From Nemertoderma westbladi (Eukaryota; Xenacoelomorpha; Nemertodermatida; Nemertodermatidae): a stretch of DNA of 51,576 nt. The notes under the pieces were generated by a model. That model was not told the origin of the DNA. It ran no database searches and saw only the letters and a list, made by a program, of their open reading frames with translations. The stretch is from positions 1-51,576 of the forward strand of contig JAUCBJ010002662.1 of NCBI GenBank assembly GCA_032718475.1, written 5' to 3'. The position numbers and the translations under genes were made by a program. Below are positions 24,188 to 34,165 of the stretch, piece after piece; position 1 is the first letter of the stretch, and each line of letters opens with the position of its first letter.

Positions 24188-24198
24188 ATAGGGGGGAG
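24188..24198 (+). promoter_or_regulatory. Element C polypurine tract
   Basis: ATAGGGGGGAG stands directly before TGTTAG, the probable start of the 3' LTR. Position and content fit the plus-strand primer of LTR elements. Confidence 0.65.
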
Positions 24199-24733
24199 TG
24201 TTAGCGTATTCAATTCCGCTAACACAAACCCATAAAGTAAGCCGTTAAGCAATGTTGGGGGCCACGAGGTTGATTACCCAATGTCGTGCCACCCCAATAA
24301 AATGGGAAGGAGAAACACACAATAAGGGTCAGGGGCCACACCCCTGACCAAGAGAGAATAGCAGGAGTGAGGGGAAACACTCCAAAGGGCGCCAACAGGG
24401 ATATTCGCCAATGGGAGGGAGGCACCGGCTAGGTACAGTAACAAGGCCAACCTGTGCAATATAACCAATTGACAGTAATCAGTTATTTCAGTTATCTCAT
24501 TGTGTTGGTCGGTTTAGCTAGGATAGGACCGGAACTTTAATTACCGTTGCGTAACCACTGTGCAGACATCCTATTCCATATCTATACTATTATACTTTAT
24601 ACATAGGACTTTATACAGCAATCAACAACCATCCACCTTTTACACACACACGGCGGGAACGCGTAAATCAAAAACCGGATAAACCAGGATCCTTTGTGGA
24701 TCCCGTCACAAACCGTAAGAGAATCAACTAACA
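24199..24733 (+). repeat. Probable element C 3' LTR (about 535 bp)
   Basis: Starts TGTTAG after the polypurine tract and ends at CTAACA, a perfect 6-bp inverted terminal pair. The composition changes from purine-rich to mixed at its start. The matching 5' LTR would lie upstream of position 1, so the right boundary rests on the inverted ends only. Confidence 0.55.
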
Positions 24734-25131
24734 CAACTAACTAATAATGAGTGATTACAAGAGTTATATCATTGACACATATTGGTTTTAGCCCTACACT
24801 ACTGGGTGGCCTCTAATATCCAACGGATGCGCTCTTGTCCTCCCCAACGTGCTTCCCTGCCCGCTATTGGCTTAAATACTAATTGTCACTTCGCCACTCC
24901 CTGTTGGTGTTACCCCCTGGTGCTAGCCTCACTAGCTGGTTTCTCCCTATGAGGTGGTTTGACCTCTCACCTCTCTCTGTGGCTTTATGGCGTGTATCCC
25001 CCCCCCCCCCCCCCCCCCCAGTTGGTTATGAGGTGAGATTATTAATGGTAATCTCACATCGCCAACTATATTGGTAAAATGTCACTAGTCCCATTCTCGG
25101 TGGGTAGTGCTCGGAATTGAATCCGCTTTCA
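24734..25131. other. Unique AT-rich DNA with a 22-base C run
   Basis: No gene seen. A run of C occupies 24998-25019. Confidence 0.6.
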
Positions 25132-25133
25132 TA

Positions 25134-25612
25134 CACTGCAGTTATTCTTCTACCTTGTAGCTGTTTGTTTGTACCAATGGAAAGCTGATACAAATATAGG
25201 ATTACAAATATATAAAACAATTTGAATTTTGTTGAAAAATAGCTAAGATATTGGCGTTCAGATGTTGCATGGTTATGCACCTGCGCGAGGCTATTTTATT
25301 CTATTTAAAAAATGCATCATAATCTGGAATATTTTGTTTATCCAAATACGTAGCTGGGCAACAATGCATTACATCTTTAATCATAATATTACGTAGCTAT
25401 TCATACATTTAAAAAATGTTCCAGAATATGGTTTATTTATTAATATAATAAAATAGCCTAGCGTCTTTGCAAAACCATGCAACATTTGAACGCTAATATC
25501 TCAGCTATTTTTCAACGAAATTCAAATTGTGTTACATATGTGGAATCCTTGCATGGCCAGCTTTCCATTGGTACCAACAAACAGCTTTAAGGTAGAAGAA
25601 TAACCTGCGGTG
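25134..25612. mobile_element. Foldback MITE, TA-flanked (479 bp)
   Basis: The left end CACTGCAGTTATTCTTCTAC is matched by the reverse complement of the right end (CACCGCAGGTTATTCTTCTA). The arms stay complementary for about 190 bp, including the block containing atatcttagctatttttcaa and its inverse. TA dinucleotides flank both ends (25132-25133, 25613-25614). No coding capacity. TA flanks suggest mobilisation by a Tc1/mariner-type transposase; the family is not identified. Confidence 0.75.
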
Positions 25613-25614
25613 TA

Positions 25615-26956
25615 ACTGGTGAAATATTGCTGGAGACACTTTTTTTAAAACACCTTTTTTCTGGGACATGGTGTAATTATTATCAATAACCGAGAGAAAG
25701 CCGCCCCAATATTAGATTATTACAACAACATATCCATTGGGTAAGAAAGTGGAGGAGAGCCAGCCCGTCTCTTAATTTTTTACTTTATATTACGCGATCA
25801 ATTTTCACTCATCTCGTCATGAACCCAACATGTATGTAACCTTTTGTTAAATTTGTTGGCTATGCGTTTGCGGTTGTTTGGGCGGTGTGTGGTAGGCCTA
25901 CACTTTTCACACTTAAATATTTTGGTTGTGAAATGTTACAGGGCATAGCGATCTGAGATATTTCATTTATATTTTATTATGAGAGGAAGAAGAACATACA
26001 ACGTTATTTACTATGTAACAAAATAATTGTTTTCGGGTTTAACTTGGAAGCCTCCCCAAATAGTTGATATACAATTATATTTATAATTATTTCCATGGTC
26101 ATGGTCATTCACCCGTCTTTAGTTAGAAATTTGTTTGCATGAAAGACAGTTTAGTTTAGTTTTTACTGAGTTTTTTACTTAGTTTTTAGTTTTTAATTGT
26201 GTGGTCCAATTGTTATTTGATTTCTATGTATTATTTAAAGTGCATTTAATATCACACTGGTTTTTAGAATATTATACTATACAACCTTATGTTTTATTAA
26301 TTTACCCAATCGAAGCCTCATAAGGGCCGGTTATTTGTACGCATATCCCCTAATGCGCTCAGTAAGGTTCAAACAACATATTAATATGAAAATAAAGTAT
26401 CTGCAAAGAAAATAACCCAATACTATATAATTTGACCTTATTAAAAAATTTGCACATTTGCACACTTATTTGTACAAATGCACTTTAGCAGATCGTAATG
26501 GTGGCTCTTATTTAACAAACTTATGTTTATCCTCTACCGATCTACGATGGTGTATGATCAAGTGTCAGTCGCTAAAAGTGTCAAAAATCCAATTTAATAA
26601 ATCTGGATTTGCGATTTTGGACCATATTCATGGACATTTTAAGTCACTTTATAGACATAAAAAGTTAAACAAATGTTACGATTATAGTTAGAAATCATTA
26701 CAAACTACATTTTAATCCAAAAAATAACATTCTACGATGAATAGAACTGGAAATAATAGTGTTTGAAATATCGAAAAAATGTTCACTATTTAAGTGCATT
26801 TTGCACTAAGTGCACATAAGTCTTTTCCCAAGTTTTATCCTATTTCACACACTACGATCTATTCTCTATCCAATGAAAAGTTTCAGATTAAACGGCCCTG
26901 TAGAACCGAAGTTAATTATGTTTAAAAATAGTCACTCGAAAATTTCAAATTCTCTT
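25615..26956. other. AT-rich intergenic DNA, nothing recognised
   Basis: Only short open frames such as 26458-26691 (77 codons), with no recognisable motif and composition like the surrounding DNA. Confidence 0.6.
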
Positions 26957-27029
26957 GGTCACATAGTCTAGTGGTTATCAATCACGTTAATGAAACCTAA
27001 GTTCGCGGGTTCGAAATCCAATATTGACC
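26957..27029 (+). tRNA. tRNA-like sequence (pseudo-tRNA or head of a tRNA-derived SINE)
   Basis: 73 bp with an A box (TAGTCTAGTGGTTA), a B box (GGGTTCGAAATCC) at tRNA spacing, and end segments GGTCA/TGACC that can pair. The anticodon arm cannot be folded with confidence, so no amino acid is assigned. It resembles Val/Glu-type tRNAs in the D-arm. An A/T-rich stretch follows, as after a SINE head. More likely a pseudogene or SINE than a working tRNA. Confidence 0.45.
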
Positions 27030-28886
27030 TGACCATTCTTAATTTTTTTGCAAAAAAAATTATTTTTATTTTTTCACTAAAATCGCTCTAACTTCGGTTC
27101 TGGTGGTCCAAATTCAATAAAATTGGTATTATTCTTTGCCGTAATTTTTTTCTTAATCTTTTGAGAAGGGGTTATTTTTGGCCCCAAAAAAATTTAAAAA
27201 AAGGGCCAAAATAACGCGATATTTTTCGACCCTTAAAATTCGTAAATTTAATTATATATGTTAAGATAAAAGATAGCGGAGTTAATTTGATACTTTTTAC
27301 AGGTACTTTTGGCGCAATACGCTAAATTATAATGGAATAGCGATTTGTTAAAAAAAAAAATTTTCGTCCCTTTTTATAAATATTATATTTCACACGATCG
27401 CCTGCCGCTCCAGTTTTATAATACCTCCGGCGCTGTGATTAACGCTGTTAGATAGATAATTTAACGCACTATACGTCTGTGTAAACAAATCTCCCGTAAG
27501 TTAAGTAGTTTTCGAGCTAGACGATTTCCCGCGAAGCAAGTTTGAAGCGCGAAATTATAATTTTGGCCCTCCTTTTTTTAATATCATCCTTGGAGCAAAA
27601 CCGATAGCATATTTGAATTCCCCGTATGGATATTGACTGTATAGAATGTACCTTAACCAACTAAAGTTAAAAATAAAAAATTATTCGATAAAAACTACTT
27701 TACAAATTCTGGCCCTTTTTGGCCCCTATTGCCGACATATTTTTTGTACCCCCATTCGATAGGAACGTAGCCCCAATGGTCTTCTACGAGTTTCATAAAA
27801 GAATTAGTGGATTCCTACCCGCGTTGTCGAATTAAACATTTCGGAAATAAGTTTTCCAAAAAAGACGGACAAAAACGTACAAATTTACAGCCCCTTTTTC
27901 CACCCGAAATTTTAATAAATATCTTACCCCCATTCGATACGAAGGTAGTACCACTCTTCCCCTTTCCAACCGCGTTACTTTCGTCCACGTACGATTAATA
28001 TTAGCCGAGTTATAGCGGATCCCGCAAAGTTATTTTGTCCGTTTTTTCAACTTTGACGGACATTTTCGGAAAAAAGGCGTGGTAATCTTTTTTGAAAAAA
28101 AAAACGAATTCACTAATTAATCCCTTCTATCGTATTCCGGCGTCGGCTAAGCAATAACCTAGGGTTTTTTCGAGCCACTGTAGAGCGCCTTTCAAAAAAA
28201 ATTTTAAAATTGTCGAAAAAATGACGGTTTTTTGTCCGCCGTGTCCGTCGAAGGGTTAGATTTAATAATGTTCGAGTTGCTAATATCTTAGAATTCCGAC
28301 CTGCTCCCCTGGTGAGAAAATAAAAAAATTTGGTCAGTTCCTTCATCGAAAAGTCTCCCAGAATCCCAAGTTAACCTATATAGTTAGCGATGGCCTGCGG
28401 CTTTAGGAGCGGCCGCGGTATTCACCTCCCTCATAGCGGCCGCGGCGGTGTTGCGTCAAATGGAGAAATATTTATCCAACCAAGTATGATGCATAATAAT
28501 GGTTTCCTATTTTATGGTAAAATTAATTGAATAATATCTATAGAAAATGTAACATTAGGGGCCAACCACCAGAAAATGATAAAACTTGAACATTTATTTA
28601 TTACAATAGTACATGCTAACTTAATATAAACATATGTAACTACGACTATAAGTTAGTTATGAGTCGTATGATATAGAAAGTATAAAAAGTTGCGAATATT
28701 CAGAATAAATATAAAAATATATAAATAAATAAATGTGCATGTAGAGTAAGTTAACGAAAATAAATTTTATTTATTCCAGAAAATTGCTATTTAACCGATT
28801 TATAACCAACTTTTGAGGAATTTGATTGAATTATTATTTTTTCCTATAAATATATTATGGAAATGAAAGAAAAGTAAATCATTTTC
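27030..28886. other. AT-rich intergenic DNA, nothing recognised
   Basis: Homopolymer A and T tracts are frequent. Two copies of the motif gcggccgcgg lie within 50 bp (about 28409-28445). No frame with recognisable content. Confidence 0.6.
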
Positions 28887-29612
28887 CTAAAATGGATGAT
28901 GTTCACTATAAAATGAATGATGTTCACTATAAAATGGATGATGTTCACTATAAAATGGATGATGTTCACTATAAAATGGATGATGTTCACTATAAAATGG
29001 ATGATGTTCACTATAAAATGGATGATGTTCACTATAAAATGGATGATGTTCACTATAAAATGGATGATGTTCACTATAAAATGGATGATGTTCACTATAA
29101 AATGGATGATGTTCACTATAAAATGGATGATGTTCACTATAAAATGGATGATGTTCACTATAAAATGGATGATGTTCACTATAAAATGGATGATGTTCAC
29201 TATAAAATGGATGATGTTCACTATAAAATGGATGATGTTCACTATAAAATGGATGATGTTCACTATAAAATGGATGATGTTCACTATAAAATGGATGATG
29301 TTCACTATAAAATGGATGATGTTCACTATAAAATGGATGATGTTCACTATAAAATGGATGATGTTCACTATAAAATGGATGATGTTCACTATAAAATGGA
29401 TGATGTTCACTATAAAATGGATGATGTTCACTATAAAATGGATGATGTTCACTATAAAATCCATTGGATGGATAACAAATCGGCTGAATCATTTCCCTAC
29501 CAAACGATACATACGTTCCTGTATACCGGATAGACTTATCATCAGCCAGTAACCACAATTCGTTGTATTTGTAGAGTTTAGGGGTTAATGGTACTGTGAG
29601 ACAGATATCCAA
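28887..29612 (-). CDS. Doubtful frame: 50-codon unique head followed by 7-residue repeats
   Basis: From an ATG at 29612 the - strand reads about 50 unique codons (MDICLTVPLTPKLYKYNELW and on) and then about 27 repeats of FYSEHHP encoded by the 21-bp minisatellite, ending at a stop at 28887. The head has a protein-like composition, and the repeat keeps the frame because 21 is a multiple of three. However, the repeat is also open in two + strand frames and a second - strand frame, so openness is weak evidence. No family recognised. It might be the last exon of a gene whose start lies at higher coordinates. Confidence 0.2.
   Translation of the reverse strand: MDICLTVPLTPKLYKYNELWLLADDKSIRYTGTYVSFGREMIQPICYPSNGFYSEHHPFYSEHHPFYSEHHPFYSEHHPFYSEHHPFYSEHHPFYSEHHPFYSEHHPFYSEHHPFYSEHHPFYSEHHPFYSEHHPFYSEHHPFYSEHHPFYSEHHPFYSEHHPFYSEHHPFYSEHHPFYSEHHPFYSEHHPFYSEHHPFYSEHHPFYSEHHPFYSEHHPFYSEHHPFYSEHHSFYSEHHPF
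28892..29460 (+). repeat. 21-bp minisatellite, about 27 copies
   Basis: Unit atggatgatgttcactataaa repeated head to tail with a single visible variant (the second unit has atgaatg). The uniformity points to recent expansion or ongoing homogenisation. Confidence 0.97.
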
Positions 29613-29654
29613 CGTCTAGCGGTACTAAACCTACCAGAGGCGTAGCAAGACCTT

Positions 29655-29858
29655 ATATACTACTAGGATCGGCATACCGCATTGCAGCTGCATTTTTAAG
29701 AATGCTGTGCCAGCTTGTCAACAAAATTGCGCCGCCACAACTCCCTATCACCCATGACATTTGCTAGATCATCCGCATCTTCAAGGCCAGTGTCCTTTAA
29801 GATGCGTCTCAAGAAAGTCATGGGCTGTCCACCATGCTTATTCACCCCATGAGCCCTT
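29655..29858 (-). mobile_element. 3' end of a non-LTR retrotransposon, truncated
   Basis: Read on the - strand it matches 30270-30463 closely: the end of a LINE protein (HGVNKHGGQPMTFLRRILKD, MGDRELWRRNF), a short 3' untranslated part with tgcagctgcaatgc, and a (TAG)n tail. Similarity starts near 29858, after which the sequence is unrelated and includes a C run (about 29899-29918). Confidence 0.7.
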
Positions 29859-30077
29859 ATGGCGCCCAGGGGAATGAAGCTGAGACAGCACCCCAACCCC
29901 CCCCCCCCCCCCCCCCCCTCCAATAATTTTAACTTTTAATTTCTAACGTATTTTTAATTATACTGTATATCTAACAGTATATTACTATTACTATATCACA
30001 TTGATTATACACTAGTTTGATGTAGTGAGTGCACTTATGATATATTGAATGGCGAGCCAAGCGAGCAGATAAAATTT
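29859..30077. other. Spacer between LINE fragment and satellite array
   Basis: C-run and AT-rich DNA; no gene seen. Confidence 0.5.
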
Positions 30078-30167
30078 GGCTGAGGGGAACGTGCCCCCCG
30101 TCGCTACGCCTTTGGGTGAGTGCGGCCGAGGGGAACGTGCCCCTGCCCCCTCGCTACGCCTCTAGGT

Positions 30168-30180
30168 GAGTGCAGCCTAG
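30168..30180. repeat. Target-site duplication of the LINE fragment (13 bp)
   Basis: gagtgcagcctag at 30168-30180 and again at 30464-30476, flanking the insert in the satellite. Confidence 0.85.
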
Positions 30181-30463
30181 AACTAGAACAAAATCGCCTC
30201 CGCTTTGCAGGACATTGCTTTCGCCGTGAGGACCAGCCAGTGCATAATCTTGTACTTTGGCAGCCTCATGGAGTGAATAAGCATGGTGGACAGCCCATGA
30301 CTTTCTTGAGACGCATCTTAAAGGACACTGGCCTTAAAGATGCGGATGATCTAGCAAATGTCATGGGTGATAGGGAGTTGTGGCGGTGCAATTTTGTTGA
30401 CAAGCCGGCAAAGCATTCTTAAAAATGCAGCTGCAATGCAGCATGCCGATCCTAGTAGTAGTA
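30181..30463 (+). mobile_element. 5'-truncated non-LTR retrotransposon with (TAG)n tail
   Basis: Encodes the last ~80 residues of a LINE polyprotein (RLRFAGHCFRRE... MTFLRRILKDTG... MGDRELWR), a pattern known from the C-termini of invertebrate non-LTR elements. It then has a stop, a short 3' untranslated part and TAG repeats. A 13-bp duplication of satellite sequence flanks it. 5' truncation with a target duplication is the usual result of target-primed reverse transcription. Confidence 0.85.
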
Positions 30464-31078
30464 GAGTGCAGCCTAGGGGAACGTGCCCCCCGTCACTACA
30501 CCTCTGGGTGAGTGCGGCCGAGGGGAACGTGCCCCTGCCCCCTCGCTACGCCTCTAGGTGAGTGCGGCCGAGGGTAATGTGCCCCACCCTCGCTACGCCT
30601 CTGGGTGAGTGCGGCCGAGGGGAACGTGCCCCTGCCCCCTCGCTACGCCTCTAGGTGAGTGCGGCCGAGGGTAATGTGCCCCACCCTAGCTACGCCTCTA
30701 GGTGAGTGCGGCCTAGGGGAACGTGCCCCCCGTCACTACACCTCTAGGTGAGTGCGGCCTAGGGGAACGTGCCCCCCGTCACTACACCTCTGGGTGAGTG
30801 CGGCCGAGGGGAACGTGCCCCTGCCCCCTCGCTACGCCTCTAGGTGAGTGCGGCCGAGGGTAACGTGCCCCTGCCCCCTCGCTACGCCTCTAGGTGAGTG
30901 CGGCCGAGGGTAATGTGCCCCACACTAGCTACGCCTCTAGGTGAGTGCGGCCTAGGGGAACGTGCCCCCCTGACTACGCCTCAGGGTAAGTGCGGCTGAG
31001 GGGAACGTTCCCATGCCCCCTCACTACGCCTCTAGATGAGTGCAGCTGAGGGGAACGTGCCCCCCTTGCTATGCCTCT

Positions 31079-31083
31079 GGGTG
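31079..31083. repeat. Target-site duplication of element B (left copy, GGGTG)
   Basis: GGGTG before the LTR at 31084 matches 45871-45875 after the LTR end at 45870. Confidence 0.9.
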
Positions 31084-32244
31084 TGTAAAAGCTTTTGCGT
31101 AATTAGCCGGTTATTATCCCTGTAAAGTACTCTGTGGTTGGTTTACCAGGCATAAAAAGGCCGTGTCCTTGCTGTACTGGTGTTTTAGAGGACATAAAAG
31201 CCATTTCTTCTGTATTTGTACTTTAGAGGACATAATCCGCAATTTCGTGACGCAAAAAGCTCGATACTCTTGAAAACAGTGTCGCTACCATGACGACGGC
31301 TAACAGCTGATATTGCCACGTCGACATTTCTTTGTTTCTTTGTTCTCTCGTTGTTCGGTCGACCAATCAGAGCGTTTTTTGTCTCTGTGTTGGAGGTGGA
31401 TACAGAAACTCAGGAATTCAGTGTTATGTTTTTGCCCAGAGCCTAAGAACACCGGCTTTTGGCACCTCCGTGTTTCAGTCTTTAGTCTTACATTAGTAGG
31501 CTTAATTATAGAACGTATATCTGTTATCAATGCAATTCATATCTCAACTAACTAAACATATCATGCATATCTTACTTAACATTACTGCTTTTGCTGTCGG
31601 TTATTCATTATATTTGTTGATGGAAGATTATATTTGGAATACTGATCAATAGTCAGACACCCCAATCTTCTTGATATACTAAAGGTTAGAGAGACCGGTT
31701 ACAGATAAACGATTGCGACTTATGTTAAGTGTCGTGAAGTGAATCTAATGCTATTTTATAGGCCCTACATGCATTGTCTGTTATTCTCTTTGTATGTGAC
31801 TAAAATTAGTGAAGGTCGGCAGATTGGTGTGCAGCATTGTGCAGCATTGTGTATGATTGTGACTGATAACAAAGCATCTCCTAAAGAATGCGCCATATAC
31901 GTGAATCTATAGCCATCTCATTGCGTCTAGTTTAAGTCATAACTCTGTTTACATATTTAGAGCGCCACGTCCTAAAGGAACTGTTAATATTTCCCGAAAG
32001 TGAATAATATTTGTCAGAGATTATATATTACGATCAGTCGAATAATACGGTAGGCTTACACCATCAATCATTAAGCTTCCGAATTCAGTCTCCCGGGTAT
32101 ATCCAGCGGGTGAATGATTGCGCATAGACTGGCTTCGGCTAATGTAGTGTATCAAATACTCGTCATAGGCTAAAGACTATATATCATCTAAAAGACATCC
32201 TAATTTGGCAGGTTAAACTGTCAAAGGTCTTAAAAGCGCAAACA
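31084..32244 (+). repeat. Element B 5' LTR (1161 bp)
   Basis: Starts TGTAAAAGC and ends GCGCAAACA. Near-identical to 44710-45870 and diverged from the reverse complement of the element A LTRs. It contains cataaaaagg (TATA-like, about 31151) and imperfect repeats of a tttagaggacataa module (about 31185-31225). Short open frames on both strands (31300-31555) are not conserved with element A. Confidence 0.95.
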
Positions 32245-34163
32245 ATAACAGATATTGCTTCTGGATTGCGGTGTAAGCAATCTAGTCGAAAGTACCGGTC
32301 GACCGGTAATCTGTAAGCCTGACTGCCTGATCATCCGAACCGGTACTTACAGTACAGGTACAGCAGTATTGTTCGATTTTTATAATTATATACCGGTAGG
32401 CCTTAATAATTAATCAGGGACGGCCGCCCTGGTTTTTTATTGAGATTTTACTTGTTTCTGTCAAGTTTTATTTATTTGTAGGTTAATATTGAGCAGAAGG
32501 CGTGTAAGCCTGCTCCGATTGTACAGATAATTTGTAGGCTGGACTGTTGTCTAACCGTTGTTAAGTCTGAACGGATTGCAGTGTGTGTAGAGCATCTGTC
32601 CGATAAAGTGCTAAGTTAGGAAAGTAGGGGCTTCAAGTGCTGTGAGGTAAACCCCCTGTGAAAGAATAAGTCGTACTACTGGGTTAGAACGCATACTAAC
32701 TAATCATTTCGGAGTCTGCATATACTGTAGTTTATTTAGGCTTGATAGTAGTCTGCCAGCGTTTGGTCTGTACTTTGTTTGTGTAGTCTGTACGGGTAGC
32801 GTATAATTTTATTTAGATAATTTGTAGGCTGGATAGTTGTCTGGCTGTTGTTGGGTTTGAGGAAATTTCGGTGTGTGTAGAGCATCTGTCCGAAAAAGTG
32901 CTAGTTGGGAACGTAGGGGCTTCAAGTGCTGTGAGGTAAACCCCCTGTGAAAGAATAAGTCGTACTACTGGGTTAGAACGCATACTAACTAATCATTTCG
33001 GAGTCTGCATATACCGTAGTTTGTTTAGGCTGGATAGTAGTCTGTCAGTATTTGGTCTGCATTTTGTTTGAGTGGTTTGTACGCGTAGCGTAATATTTAT
33101 TATTCAGAGTTTATGCGATTATTCGCAACATTCATATCCCCAAGTTTATTCCTACAGTAATTGTGTTTGTTATACATACCGTTATAGTTAAACTAACCCC
33201 GGTACTACATCAGGGCTGCTCGGCGTAGGTAAAGACTGGAGATTTTATGCTTTGGTCACTCCGGCAGATACCGTGGTTCTTTTAGCTGTTCAAGTATTTT
33301 TAACTACTAATTATTTGTCGTACAAGTACTTGTACCTAATTTAGGGTTTAGTGTACAGTACTTTCCGAAGGTGATTAGTGTGTAGGCAGTATATTTGTGT
33401 TGTAAAGTGGTTAATAGGCACGTTGGTTCTGGTAGACCGCGGTAATTAATCTCTAGGTAGGAACACTCCGTGATACATAACGTAGTACCTATGGCAATAC
33501 GGTTATAGGTCGTCAGGCGGTGGTATTTTCCTATCTGGACAACGCAGTATATTTACTACTACTTATTATTTTCAAATACCGTAGTAACCTGTCCGTTGTA
33601 ATAACCAGATATTCTAACCCTTTGTTAGGCTGGTTAGTAGACTTCTTGTAAAATTACCCTAAAAATTTGTATTTGTGTATTTGTAATTAAATTTTTTGTG
33701 TTTATTTAGAGATTGTAATCTCAACCCGAATTGTACGTAATTCGTAGTATTAAGTAACTTAGGTAAATTAGAATTATTTGTTTTAGTGTCTAATAAGTAG
33801 CACTCCACTGAGAGCGCACAGCTTATGTGTAGTGACTCCCCCAGAAATAATAACATTTATTTCAAACATTGACAAAACCCATTAAACAGGTATATATATA
33901 TATTATAAATCAACTCAAACGATTTATAAATAGTAGGCCTGCCATACAACAATTAGGTCTCAATATCAGTTGGACTACTGCTTAAATAACGGTAATAAGT
34001 AAGTTAAAGTAACCAAGTAACCCTTAAAATTCAGAAATTCAATTATTCTAAAATAATTGATATACCGGTATTTACAATAGGCTTATTATCTTTATTTTTA
34101 TAAATATAGGCTGAAATTATACCGGTATTCTGTAATTAATTCTAGTCTGTAATTATACTTATA
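32245..34163 (+). other. Element B 5' leader, untranslated
   Basis: No significant frame. Contains a ~290-bp duplication (about 32527-32816 and 32817-33107) homologous to that in element A. No TGG directly follows the LTR; TGGATTGCGG at about 32262 is a possible but unproven primer-binding site, since element A differs there. Confidence 0.65.
32527..33107 (+). repeat. Tandem ~290-bp duplication in the element B leader
   Basis: Both units contain tttgtaggctgga, gtgtgtagagcatctgtccg and aagtcgtactactgggttag in the same order, with few differences. Confidence 0.9.
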
Positions 34164-34165
34164 TA

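Larger units (their letters stand above)
1..24733 (+). mobile_element. Element C: large BEL/Pao LTR retrotransposon with an extra 3' gene, interrupted by element A
   Basis: Order on the + strand: long gag, BEL-type protease/RT/RNase H/integrase, tandem-repeat region, exonuclease-like plus zinc-knuckle region, polypurine tract, LTR. The 5' LTR and start of gag lie before position 1. Element A (1559-13246) interrupts it; the gag reading frame at 1558 resumes in phase at 13252 once A and one 5-bp target copy are set aside, so both flanks belong to one gene. Without A about 13 kb is visible, large for a BEL element. Coding parts share a purine-rich, GC-rich coding strand unlike the AT-rich DNA around them. 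That the region after 18711 belongs to the same element is inferred from composition and from the absence of a clear LTR before 24199; a composite of two elements remains possible. Confidence 0.72.
30078..31083 (+). repeat. GC-rich satellite array, left part (46-50 bp units)
   Basis: Units of the type ggtgagtgcggccgagggga...cgctacgcctct in tandem, with length variants of about 46, 47 and 50 bp arranged in mixed order. The array continues at 45871 after element B. A LINE fragment interrupts it at 30181-30463. Confidence 0.93.

Noticed and set aside
28409-28445. Paired gcggccgcgg motifs as a regulatory or cloning site
   Set aside because: Only two copies, with no other sign of vector or island sequence.
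28892-29533. Long + strand frames encoding MDDVHYK or MMFTIKW repeats
   Set aside because: Products of the 21-bp unit, which is open in several frames; no unique coding flank on the + strand.
31300-31555. Overlapping open frames on both strands of the element B LTR (also at 44926-45181)
   Set aside because: They lie in a repeat, overlap each other, and are not kept in element A.
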